From CAJBLF01 sp964495905 (lineage in GTDB: Bacteria; Patescibacteriota; Gracilibacteria; Absconditabacterales; Absconditicoccaceae): a stretch of 22,722 bases of DNA. This document shows positions 8,149 to 16,616 of the stretch, piece by piece; within the stretch, counting starts at the first letter, position 1; each line of letters starts with the position of its first letter. A model generated the notes under the pieces. It was not told where the DNA came from, ran no database searches, and saw only the letters and a program-made list of their open reading frames with translations. A program made the position numbers and the translations under genes. The stretch spans positions 1 to 22,722 of the forward strand of contig CAZBWN010000064.1 in NCBI GenBank assembly GCA_964495905.1, written 5' to 3'.

Positions 8149-8175
8149 TTTGTCCTATCTTTGTCAGTTTTTTTC
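8149..8175. repeat. 27-bp direct repeat, right copy (flanks AbiE module)
   Basis: Exact copy of 6657-6683. The two copies enclose about 1.47 kb containing the promoter, abiEi and abiEii. Confidence 0.85.
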
Positions 8176-8213
8176 CTAAAATAATTAATTATACTCCTCG
8201 TACAATAATTTAT

Positions 8214-8242
8214 CATTCATCATGCATCATGCATCTTGCATC
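8214..8242. repeat. CATGCAT-type simple repeat over the comF start
   Basis: CATTCATCATGCATCATGCA and onward: a short tandem of ATCATGC/ATCTTGC units. The comF ATG at 8229 lies inside it. Slippage here would change the leader or the start. Confidence 0.5.
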
Positions 8243-9014
8243 AAAAATCGTAGATTTTTTCTTCCCCAGGCATTGCATCAACTGCTCCACCCCCTGAGCA
8301 TACCTCTGCAAACCCTGCAAAAAAGAACTCCATCCCCATCCAGAAATCTGTCCGTATTGCCACAGAGCATCCAAAGACTATCTGACTTGCATCGAATGCA
8401 GGACAAACAAAGATAATGCTCTGGAAGGAATCATCATCCCATTTGCTTACAATACACCCCGCCCCGGACAAAGCTCCGGGGTTCTTAAGACACTTATCAT
8501 CAAGCTCAAATATTTCCACAAAAAAGACATCAGCAACTTTCTCATCGAAAGGCTCGCAATAGCTCTCCAAGTCAACCAAATCATTCAAAAGCAATTTAAT
8601 TTTCCTCCCTTGTTAAGGGGAGGTGTCCGAAGGACGGAGGGGTTTGTTAATTCACCCGTTCTAATATCTTTCATTCCCAGCCACCGATACAGACATTATT
8701 TCACCAAAGGCTACAATCAATCAGAGCTTTTAGCAGACAAATTAAGCAAGTACATACAAATCCCCATGATCACGATAGCAAACAAATATAAGCATACCAA
8801 GACCCAAGCAAGCCTGGATAGAAACGGCAGATTACATAATCTCAAAAACGCATTTTCCCTAGCAAAAAATCTGACGCTCACAGGCAACGAAACATTACTC
8901 ATCATAGATGACATCACTACCACGTGATCCACTATCAACGAGCTCGCAAAACTGGTAAAGCATCACTATCCCAACATCAAAGTCTGGTGAGTAGTGCTGG
9001 GAAGACATATGTAA
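8229..9014 (+). CDS. comF: ComF-family phosphoribosyltransferase-like competence protein
   Basis: 261 aa, two TGA glycines late in the gene plus one in the zinc ribbon (STPGAYL). The N-terminus IVDFFFPRHCINCSTPG is typical of ComF. Cysteine pairs form a zinc ribbon: C16/C19, C26/C29, C40/C43 and C53/C56 (approximate). The C-terminal phosphoribosyltransferase half has the KGYNQSELLADKL box and the PRPP-binding loop LLIIDDITTTGST. ComF proteins work with the DNA-uptake machinery and help bring single-stranded DNA into the cytoplasm. Two palindromic pieces lie in frame: one at 8462-8481 (PRPGQSSG) and a 45-bp REP-like element at 8601-8645, encoding FPPLLRGGVRRTEGF between the zinc part and the transferase part. 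The protein is somewhat longer than usual ComF (about 220-240 aa), consistent with these insertions. The start at 8229 lies within a simple repeat, so a different start is possible. Confidence 0.85.
8601..8645 (+). repeat. REP-like palindromic element inside comF
   Basis: 45 bp, exactly 15 codons, from TTTCCTCCC to GGAGGGGTTT, with CCTCCCTT/AAGGGGAGG and TCCGAAGGA stems. Same architecture as the intergenic copies at 6147, 9025 and 9496. It keeps the comF frame. Confidence 0.75.
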
Positions 9015-9024
9015 AAAGAGTATT

Positions 9025-9068
9025 TTGTCTCCCTTTTTAAAGGGAGAAGCCGAAGGCAGAGGGATTTG
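9025..9068 (+). repeat. REP-like palindromic element, copy B
   Basis: Starts TTGTCTCCC and ends GAGGGATTTG, with stems CTCCCTTT/AAAGGGAG and GCCGAAGGC. It sits directly after the comF stop and may also help end transcription. Confidence 0.8.
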
Positions 9069-9106
9069 TAAAACTCTATAACAAATTTTATATAATATAT
9101 ATTTCA

Positions 9107-9487
9107 ATGATTTTATATTATAAAGGTCAAAATAAAGATTTTGCGAGAATAAATAGGAATCAATATACAATGACTGAAGCTGAATGAAAAATATGGAATA
9201 TAGTTTTAAGAAAAGATAAAATATGATATAGATTTTTAAGACAAAAATTACTATGAGATTATATTTTAGACTTTTATTGCCATAAACTCAAATTATGAAT
9301 TGAAATAGATGATAATAGTCATTATCAAAAATGAGAATATGATGAAAAAAGGACTAAATATCTCAATAATATTGGAATAAAGATTATTAGATATGCCAAT
9401 AGAAATATTCATTATCAGTTGGATGCAGTGATAATGGATTTAGAAAGAAAAATAAAAGAAAGAGTCTATGAATTACGACTGAAATAA
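9107..9487 (+). CDS. DUF559-type endonuclease-like protein (Vsr/PDDEXK-like fold)
   Basis: 126 aa, seven TGA glycines. The order of motifs is that of the DUF559 family: RINRNQYTMTEAEGKIWNIV, then GYRFLRQKLLGDYILDFYCH, then KLGIEIDDNSHYQKGEYDEK, then RTKYLNNIGIKIIRYANRN. The family shares the fold of very-short-patch-repair endonucleases; D in YILDFYC and E in GIEID are the expected metal-binding residues. The usual glycine after IEID is here aspartate (IEIDDNSH). The biological role of the family is poorly known. Here it lies between two REP-like elements, next to comF and the AbiE module. The ATG follows a 9-base A/T stretch without Shine-Dalgarno. Confidence 0.8.
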
Positions 9488-9495
9488 AGCTTTAA

Positions 9496-9543
9496 AAATC
9501 CTCCCCCACTTCGTGGTACTCCTCCTTTAAAAAGGAGGACAAA
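9496..9543 (-). repeat. REP-like palindromic element, inverted copy of A
   Basis: Near-exact reverse complement of 6147-6194. It lies between the convergent DUF559 and sortase genes. Its stem-loops could end transcription from both sides. 9544-9619 is filled with A/T-rich simple sequence (CATTATTCATTATTCATT). Confidence 0.85.
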
Positions 9544-9619
9544 CAACAACAAAAAAAAGCTTCCAAAACCATGAAAGCCTTCAAAAAAATACATTCATTA
9601 TTCATTATTCATTATTTTT

Positions 9620-10276
9620 TTACTCCCTATCAGTAAATACCACTAAACGCTTAGAATAAGTTTTAGAAACTTTATCAAAAATACAAGTGACAAGATTAAG
9701 ATGTGATTTTCAATCACTTGAGCCAAAGACATCTGAAGCATCTGCGTCACGCTTATAAACACTGATTTTACGTACCACAAAGAAAATAGTCACTCCTTTA
9801 TCATCTTCAATAGATAATCTATCTCCTGTATGTAATGTATTTAATTTATTAAAAACCGATATTGCACCATTTTTCCATCTTCCATAATGTCCGGCAATTA
9901 CGGCACTACCTCTGTCTCCAGGACGTGGACCGAGATTGAACCATGCTACATCATAGGGACTTTTTGTGGTATCCATTGCTCATTGAGAAGTGATACCCAA
10001 AGACTTAATAGGAGCGTCAATTTTTAGTTTCGAAATTTTGATACGAATCGGAACTCCTGGAGTCATTTGTTTCCCTGTTGTAATATATGTACCACTAGTA
10101 ATGAAGGACGATGAATAAGAAGATCCTTGAACGGGTATATAAAAAAAAGTCAGAAAAAAAATTATTATTGAAGAAAATAGGATTCCAGCAATACTAACGA
10201 TAAACAATGGCCATTTTAATAAAAATTCCGACTGCATATAAAAAAGATTTTTAAATAGTTTTCTTTTTGAAAACAA
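9620..10276 (-). CDS. Sortase (class F type), membrane-anchored transpeptidase
   Basis: 218 aa. A basic N-terminus is followed by one membrane helix (LFIVSIAGILFSSIIIFFLT). Then comes a beta-barrel domain with the sortase catalytic set: His in AVIAGHYGRW, Cys in LNLVTCIFD and Arg in SKRLVVFTD. Sortases cut LPXTG-type signals and join surface proteins to an acceptor. The gene starts 26 bases inside the end of the upstream LPKTG protein gene, pointing to a dedicated enzyme-substrate pair in one transcript. Two TGA glycines are in frame (SQGAMD and SSDGKSH). The alternative start Met at 10237 (MQSEFLLKW) avoids the overlap; neither has a Shine-Dalgarno. The class assignment rests on small size and lack of extra domains and is less certain than the family. 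Confidence 0.85.
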
Positions 10277-11771
10277 AAATAAGTGATGTAGAGATTATCA
10301 TAAGGATGCTAGCTAACACAATGATATGCCATGGAGTAATAGAAAGTCCTGTTTTAGGAAGACCAGGAGTCACATATACATTAGCAAAAGTTTGATCTTG
10401 AACGATGAAACCATTTGCTTTACCCTCAGCGATAGCAACATTTCTAGTTGAAACTGAAATGTTTGACTGACAGGTATATACCCATGATTCATTGATATCA
10501 AGTAAATGATCATAGTTAGTATCACCACCAATGAGAGCAATGGGACCACATTTATCATCAGTCACAACTATATCATTCATAGCAACAATACCTGGATTAG
10601 TAACAGTATACGTATACGTAACATCACCTCCTCCAAATGGAAATGGAGTCAAACGGTTTGGTATTTTTATGATATTGATAAGGGGAGGTGTAAGAGGTGC
10701 AGCATGTACACCAGTATCAACAACAACAGCACCAACAACAACAGTTGCAGTTGCTGTATCAGTTGCAACGTCACGATAACTATCATCGCTTTCACCATAT
10801 ACCGTTACGATATTCGTAGTAGTAGCTGAAAGTGTTGTTGTACATCTATAATACCATTTTTCAGTTAATTCGAGTCTGCCGTCATTATTTACATCACCGG
10901 AAATATAAACTACCGGACCGCAGGTATCATCATTTACGGTAATATTTCTCAATGCAAGATTTAATCAGACATTTTGAACGGTATAATTGTAGGTAACTAA
11001 ACCAGATCATATGAGAACTAACGGAGTAGGAACCTTGAGAATATTTATCAAAGGTATAAGTCTTGAAGGAGCAAAACTACCTCATGACGGTGGAACAACT
11101 GTACATGTAGGTTCAGTGATAACGTTATTTCTCAGCGTTATAGCAGTATGAGCCCAAGCTCTACCTTGCAAACTTGCACCATCTCCAAACGTGATATCTG
11201 CTCCGCCCACGGCTGTGATAACAGTACCTATTACATGTGCTGCTCCAGCAGAGACATGCATTCGAGTAGTAAGCGCCCAAAATACATTACATGCATCAGC
11301 ACCATTGGTCAAGACCATATTTCCAGGTGCATTAACAGTAACGCTACTACCTTTAAAGATATAAACACCAGCACCACTAAGCGTAAGGGTACCATCTAAT
11401 GTAGTTGCTGCTACATCATAGACACCTGGTCCGATTGTATCGTTTCCAGCAAGATCATAGACTGGGACAGTGGTCCCTTCAGCCAATAATGCGAGATATG
11501 CCGTATTCATCACTGTAGCAACACCTACTCCAGCATCTATAGTTCAAACTACCTGTGTTGGAGTAGCAAGATTAGTAGCGCCTAAACCATTATGACCGAC
11601 ATTTCCCCGGATGTGAGTCGTTGTTACTCCTCCAAAGTTCGTCACCCCTGCATCACTATAAATCGCATACCCAGCAACTGCACCAAGATTTGGCGCTGTA
11701 GCAGCCATAGTGGATCCAATAAGACCAAATCACAAGGACACAACTAATAAAACTTTAGTAAAATTTTTCAT
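10251..11771 (-). CDS. LPKTG-anchored surface protein with DUF3494 (ice-binding-like) domain
   Basis: 506 aa. The signal peptide is about residues 1-24 (MKNFTKVLLVVSLGFGLIGS). Residues ~27-215 match the DUF3494 / ice-binding protein type: GGVTTTHIRGNVGHNG, TLTLSGAGVYIFKGSS, GADACNVFWAL, GADITFGDGASLQGRAWAHT and ITLRNNVITEP. Two DUF11-like beta domains of ~100 residues follow, each with LxxDxN-type calcium-like loops (SGDVNNDGRLEL, GGDTNYDHLLDI) and paired cysteines. The end is a sorting signal: LPKTG at 471-475, a hydrophobic helix and KKK. The exported protein would be cut by the sortase encoded next. DUF3494 domains include true ice-binding proteins but also many adhesin-like proteins of unknown ligand; ice binding is not shown here. 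A Met two codons upstream (11777) is an equally possible start. Confidence 0.88.
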
Positions 11772-11835
11772 AACCATAATATATTCAAAAAGAATAAAAA
11801 AAACAGAAAATAGAATTATAATGGATTATATAATA

Positions 11836-11863
11836 ATTATACGCCCATAATCAAAGAACAAAA
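11836..11863 (-). promoter_or_regulatory. Possible promoter for the surface protein-sortase operon
   Basis: Reading the minus strand, TATAAT at 11841-11836 is a perfect -10. The best -35 at 16 bases is a weak TTTTGT. It lies about 60 bases before the start codon. Only the -10 is convincing. Confidence 0.3.
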
Positions 11864-12190
11864 CAAGAATAATATGAAACGTATCAAAAATATAATACAT
11901 TTATTCTAGAATTACACAACACAATTGCACAGACGAAACATAGAACAAGATATAAAAAGATATAAATATGCAAAAAAACAAAGAGAAAAAAAATCAAACA
12001 TTAAAATTTTTAAAACCAAAAAAAATATTTAAATTGATATCCAATCAATGTATACCGAGCAATACAGCACGAAATTATTTAAAAATAAACACATTGAGAT
12101 AAAGCATATATCAAGAATAAATATATGACAGCATATGAACTAACCCTCAACAAAAATGTCAAGCCAATATTTTACTAAGCAACGCTTTTT

Positions 12191-12219
12191 TTGACAAAAT
12201 AAATCATTCTGCATATAAT
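12191..12219 (+). promoter_or_regulatory. Consensus sigma70 promoter
   Basis: TTGACA (12191-12196), 17-base spacer and TATAAT (12214-12219): a perfect match to the bacterial housekeeping consensus, 40 bases before the ATG at 12260. Predicts strong constitutive expression of the membrane protein and possibly of the recombinase after it. Confidence 0.85.
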
Positions 12220-12259
12220 TGAAGTAATTCAATAAAAATTTAATTTTTTAAGATACAGG

Positions 12260-13735
12260 ATGGCAGAACTAACAATTCCAACACCACCAACAGTTCCAGA
12301 AGCTCAAGATTTGCAGATCAATCTTACAGATACTCCTAATTCTCAGAAATCTTCTGATATTCTCTGAAATTCTCAGGATGATTCTCAGAAATTCTCTGCC
12401 AATGACCTCGATTTAGATCTTAATTTACCTGACGCTCCAAAAGACGACGACCGATTGAAAACCGAAGACCAAAAAAATAATGAAGTTGTTGCAGTACCAG
12501 TTGTAGAGCCAGTTATAGAACCCGTAGTTACACCAATTATTGAATCTGAAGTCATTGCGATCCGCCCAGGCGGAGAAGCAATCCAAAATCCAGAAATCAA
12601 AATAGAAGAAGTTCAAACTCCAATAATTGAACCAACTCTAGAAGCAACTGCACCTTCTACAACAATTGAAACAGAGGTAATTCCCACAATGACTGCAGCA
12701 GTTGCTCTCAAAGAAGATATGAAGATAATCAACGAACTGGAATGAAATACAAGTGCAGGAGGCTTAGCTCCAGAAGCTATCATAGCTCCACAGGTACCAG
12801 TAACTGAAGCACCAAAAACTTTTGATTTGGACGCAATGCTCGGAACACCCGTAGCCGCTCCCATAGTAGGTGTTCCCGTAATGGAAGCTGTACAAGTAAC
12901 TCCACAAGCATCAGAAGCACCGATGCAAATGCCACAAACCACGCCACCCGCACAAGTACAGCAACCTGCATTTACAATTCCAACGACACCAATTCAAGCT
13001 CCGCAAGTACAAGCGCAACAGATATCAACACCTAAAATACAAACAAACATGCCACCAAACAAACATACAGGAGTGAAAGTATTACTTTTTGTTATAATGT
13101 TTGCGGCATTAGCATTTACGACATTCTTTATCCTCAAGACGATGTATCCTATAGAATTTGCAAATATGTTTGGAGGAGGACAACAGATAAATACAAGCGC
13201 AACTCTACCACTAACAGATACTACGACTGTAACTACTGAAACTACAGGGATACAACTAACAGAAACTACAGGTACGATAGATACCGGCGTGGGTACGCAT
13301 GAAAGTCCGATACCAACAGGAGATAGCGTTTTCGGAGAACTCAATGATCTCGGAACTCCTCCTCCAGTGGTTGAAGCACCCGTACAAGATGATGTAACAA
13401 GACTTACCGATTATGCGACACAAGGAAACGATTTTCTCGCACAAGGAAAAACATTAGGAAATAATACCATCATCAAATATAGTCTCTATATCTCCAAAAA
13501 AGCTACAACATTTCTTGATGATATTGTAAACGGAAAAGAAATAAATAATCTCAGTGGATACTTTGCACAATTTGATCAGTATATCGTAAAATTGAAAGAA
13601 CTCTTGGCACAACCTGCAACACCTACAGAACCACCACCTTCAGATCAAGTTTCACCTCCTCCATCCGCAAATGACATTCAAGGAATGATACAAGACATGA
13701 ACACACCACCAACACAAATCGGATTCACACAATAA
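12260..13735 (+). CDS. Proline/threonine-rich single-pass membrane protein of unknown function
   Basis: 491 aa. Residues 1-270 are low-complexity, rich in Pro, Thr, Val, Glu and Gln, with repeats of the type PVVEPVIEPVV and VTPIIE, and no signal peptide. A membrane helix follows at about 272-296 (VKVLLFVIMFAALAFTTFFI). A Thr-rich linker and a helical segment (about 385-455, LTDYATQGNDFLAQGKTLGN onward) come next, and the end is Pro-rich. The long disordered part is therefore probably cytoplasmic and the C-terminal part outside. Two TGA glycines (ILGNSQ, ELEGNT). A small GC palindrome (GATCCGCCCAGGCGGAGAAG, about 12559-12578) lies in frame, coding for IRPGGEA. It is preceded by a strong promoter and followed by the recombinase gene at a 61-base gap. 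No family recognised. Confidence 0.75.
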
Positions 13736-13796
13736 TCAAAAATTTTTCAATAATGAAATTTCTTCGACTCTCATCAGTTCGCTCTTAGAAAAGTAT

Positions 13797-14645
13797 ATGT
13801 ACTATCTTCAGTACGAAAAAAATGTAAGCCCCAAAACGATTGAGAACTATAGTCTACGGCTCAATAGATTTTTAGAATTTTGCGGTGATATCGAAATTGA
13901 TAAGGTCAACCGCATGCAGCTCCTGGACTACAGGATGGCGCTTCACAAAAAAAAATTAAATATAAAGACCATCAACTATCATATCGTCGCTATCAGGGCA
14001 TTTTTCAAATTCGTATTGAAAAATGACATTGATTGCATGAGTCCGGAGAAGTTAGAACTCGCAAAAACTCCGCCGAGAGAAGTGAATTATCTGGATGAAA
14101 AAGATATCGGAAAGATTCTCGCTGCCCCGCTTGAATACACGAGAGAACCTTTAAAACAAGCGAGAGATTTCGCTATCCTGCAATTTCTCTATGGAACAGG
14201 ACTGAGAGTAACAGAACTTATCATGCTCCAAAAAAAAGATATCAAACGGGATTCCAATCAATTCGCGGTCGTGGGAAAATGATCTAAGCTCAGATCGGTA
14301 TTCGCCACCAAGCACGCTATCAACGCATTGAAAGCATATACCAAACTCAGGACAGATACAGGCCCCTACCTTTTCATGACCCTCTCCAAAAACAAGATCG
14401 GAGAGCATCTCAGCAGAAACAGCATTGAAGATATTGTCAAAAAATACGCTGCCCTAGTGGGTATCAAAAAAAAAGTGACGCCTCATACGCTCAGACATAG
14501 TTTCGCTACCGCTCTCATCAAAAAAGGGGCTGACATAAGAGCTGTGCAGACCCTGCTCGGCCACGCTTCTATCACGACTACGCAGATATATACCCATGTA
14601 GATGACAAGCATCTGCAGAAAGTGCATAATCTGTTGGATGAGTAG
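13797..14645 (+). CDS. Xer-type tyrosine site-specific recombinase
   Basis: 282 aa from this start. The N-terminal SAM-like DNA-binding domain (VSPKTIENYSLRLNRFLEFC) is followed by the catalytic domain with all expected residues: R137 (GTGLRVTEL), K161 (VVGKGSKLR), H230 and R233 (HTLRHSFAT), H256 (LGHASITTT) and Y265 (TQIYTHV). XerC/XerD proteins resolve chromosome dimers at dif; the lone genes of reduced genomes (XerH/XerS-like, one-recombinase systems) do the same. The in-frame sequence upstream (LISSLLEKY just before the Met) also looks like the normal Xer N-terminus, but no ATG, GTG or TTG precedes it, so the true start may be a rare codon or slightly different. One TGA glycine (position 162). 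Followed by a terminator. Confidence 0.88.
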
Positions 14646-14652
14646 AATTTAT

Positions 14653-14686
14653 AAAAGAGACTAATTTAATTGTCAGTCTCTTTTTT
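14653..14686. terminator. Bidirectional terminator between convergent genes
   Basis: Stem AAAAGAGACT / AGTCTCTTTT with a 12-base loop, T-run on the plus side and A-run (T on minus) on the other. It follows xer and overlaps the last codons of the minus-strand DUF1016 gene. Confidence 0.8.
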
Positions 14687-15769
14687 ATTTTCAAATTTTT
14701 TTCTTAACTGATTTTCTAATTGTTTTTTGCTAGGCAAATACAATTTATATTCTCTAGAATATATTTGTTTATTTTCTTTTGGCAAGGTATATTTAACCAC
14801 AAAATGATTATTCTGTTCACACAACAACAATCAGATAGTTGGATTTTCATCAGATTTTTTTATTTTTCTATCATAATAATTTACATACATTTGCATCTGA
14901 CCTATGTCCTGATGAGCAAGTTTTCATTTTTTAAGATCAATCAAGACAAAACATTTAAGAAAACGATGATAGAATACCAAATCAATACGATAATGTTCTT
15001 CATTATTAGTTATTCTCTTCTGTCTTTCCACAAACATCAATCATTTTCACATCTCCAAAAGAAATTTCTGTAAATGAGAAATAATTGCAGATTCTAAATC
15101 TTGTTCTGAATAATACGATTTATCTTCCAAACCAAGAAATTCAAGCACATAAGGATCTTTTAATGCATCCTCCGGTTTCTCTATAATTTGTCAGAGTTTC
15201 GATAGTTGTTTAACTTCTTGTTTATTTTTACTGAGAGCAAGTCTATGATAAAGACTAGTATCAAATTGTCTTTTCAATTCTCTCAATGATCGATTATTAG
15301 CATTAGATTCAATCGCATAGAAATTTCTTTTGTCTGGATCATCAATCTGCATAAGAAAAACATAATGCGACCAACTAAGATTTTTGAATTCGGCAGACAG
15401 TGTCTGCACAATTGGAAGTTTAGATTTGGCAGACAGTGTCTGCCAATTTGAAGATTTGAATTTTCCAGACACTGTCTGGAAAATTGAAAATACTAAATAA
15501 AGTTTTCTCATTTGATAAAGATTTTGGAACGAAAATCCTTTACCAAATTTTTTAGTTAACTCTTTAGATAAGAACTTCAATAATCCAGATCAATACTCCG
15601 CCTTTTCCTTTCCTCACTGCTGGAATTCCACAATTTCTCTTCAGATATGCCGATAGGTATACACAATAGTCTGATCTACTTCACGAACAATATGATTTCT
15701 AGCTTCCTCTAATAAAGAAGAGATTTTATAGAGCAATTCATCATTTTTTTTGTAAATAACTGTTTTCAT
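14666..15769 (-). CDS. DUF1016 / YhcG-type PDDEXK nuclease-domain protein
   Basis: 367 aa, about nine TGA glycines. The N-terminal YhcG_N part: LLEEARNHIVREVDQTIVYT, then GKGFSFQNLYQMRKLYLVFS and LSWSHYVFLMQIDDPDKRNF followed by RELKRQFDTSLYHRLALSK. The C-terminal PDDEXK domain: DALKDPYVLEFLGL, GKGLMFVERQKRIT, YRIDLVFYHRFLKCFVLIDL then KKGK, and DIGQMQMYVNYYD. The metal-binding set is D in RIDLVFY and D-x-K in LIDLKKG. The family is thought to include restriction- or mobile-element-linked nucleases; its exact substrate is not settled. A loop at about residues 97-126 is built from three near-copies of a palindrome encoding FQTVSG, WQTLSA and VQTLSA. It stands alone on this strand, end to end with xer. 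Confidence 0.87.
15392..15480. repeat. Three CAGACA-TGTCTG palindromes inside the DUF1016 gene
   Basis: GGCAGACAGTGTCTGC at 15392-15407, GGCAGACAGTGTCTGCC at 15428-15444 and TCCAGACACTGTCTGGA at 15464-15480, spaced 36 bases (12 codons) apart. All are in frame, encoding QTLSA or QTVSG. Confidence 0.85.
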
Positions 15770-15890
15770 AGAATAAGATAAGAAGATAAAAATCAAATGC
15801 TTATTTTTTTCAAAATATTTGATATATTAATAGTAATGAAATTATAAAAATCCAAAAAAAGAAAAAAATGGACAAAGTCAGGACAAAAAT

Positions 15891-16502
15891 ATGGAAACAT
15901 CAGAGAAAGACTTTTTACTTGTATTTTATCACAAAATAGATATAAGTCAAGTACTAGGGAGCAAACCAATCTTCCGAGTCATAAACAAAAATATGGAAAC
16001 ATTAATCATTATCGGCATTCTTGTATTGATATTTTCTTCATGGTTCCAATACCACGTAAGAAATATACAAAATAAAGAAGAAGAGCTGATTCGTCTAGCC
16101 AATACGATCTTTGAAGATCTCTGCAATCCGAAAATTCTTCTTCTGGATTACCACTACATAGGACAAAGCCTTATGTTAAATCAAGGACGGACAAAAGAAG
16201 AATTAAACAAAAAAAAACTAATAATTAAAGATAAAATTGGAAATTATCTTTTAATGTATTGGTATGTAACTGATCTATCAGGAACAAACAGATCAGGAAT
16301 CGATGGCCCATCAATTTATGTTCAGGTGACTAAAAAATCTTATTTTGATTCTGATGAACTTATCAATCATCGTCTTATCTATCAAAGAGGAGCCAGCATT
16401 GATGAGGAAACAGCAGTCATAAATACAGAAATCAAACAAAAAGAGCAAATTCATTTGCCCACACTAAAAAGACTAAGAGAATCCAGATTCCGAAAAGCTT
16501 AA
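15891..16502 (+). CDS. Membrane-anchored protein of unknown function
   Basis: 203 aa from this start; 169 aa if translation starts at the Met at 15993. A hydrophobic helix (TLIIIGILVLIFSSWFQYHV) lies at residues 37-56 of the long form, or right at the N-terminus of the short form, where it would act as a signal anchor. The rest is a soluble alpha/beta-looking domain with no motif I recognise; it ends KRLRESRFRKA. The 18-bp context of the two start codons is identical (15883-15900 and 15985-16002), so both starts may be used or one is a duplication. No in-frame TGA. Followed by a good terminator. Confidence 0.65.
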   Translation: METSEKDFLLVFYHKIDISQVLGSKPIFRVINKNMETLIIIGILVLIFSSWFQYHVRNIQNKEEELIRLANTIFEDLCNPKILLLDYHYIGQSLMLNQGRTKEELNKKKLIIKDKIGNYLLMYWYVTDLSGTNRSGIDGPSIYVQVTKKSYFDSDELINHRLIYQRGASIDEETAVINTEIKQKEQIHLPTLKRLRESRFRKA

Positions 16503-16528
16503 AAATTATTTTAGGAATTATCAATTCA

Positions 16529-16556
16529 AACGCCCGGTATACTGGGTGTTTTTTTT
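16529..16556 (+). terminator. Rho-independent terminator
   Basis: Stem AACGCCC / GGGTGTT with a short loop, followed by eight T. It separates the 15891 gene from the nrd block. Confidence 0.8.
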
Positions 16557-16583
16557 ATTCTTAAATTTTTCTTTTTTTTTCTC

Positions 16584-16611
16584 TTGCAAGCACTTATTTT
16601 TTTTATATACC
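16584..16611 (+). promoter_or_regulatory. Probable nrdA promoter
   Basis: TTGCAA (16584-16589), 16-base spacer and TATACC (16606-16611). Same -35 and spacing as the AbiE promoter. It lies directly upstream of the two NrdR-like boxes. Confidence 0.5.
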
Positions 16612-16616
16612 CTAAA

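Larger units (their letters stand above)
11772..12259. other. Divergent intergenic region
   Basis: About 490 bases of AT-rich DNA between the minus-strand surface operon and the plus-strand gene at 12260. It contains a possible minus-strand promoter near 11836-11863 and a near-perfect plus-strand promoter at 12191-12219. A 44-codon Lys-rich frame at 11968-12102 is not supported by anything else. Confidence 0.6.

Noticed and set aside
8241..8594. 117-codon minus-strand frame opposite comF
   Set aside because: The plus strand carries clear ComF zinc-ribbon motifs in this stretch, so this is a shadow.
11968..12102. 44-codon Lys-rich frame in the divergent intergenic region
   Set aside because: Composition is just A-rich DNA; no leader, context or recognisable motif.
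14720..15073. 117-codon plus-strand frame
   Set aside because: Opposite the PDDEXK domain of the DUF1016 gene; low-complexity Phe/Ile-rich.
15392..15480. Short regularly spaced palindromes as a mini-CRISPR
   Set aside because: Spacers are coding, in frame and similar in type; explained by repeated peptide segments in the DUF1016 loop.
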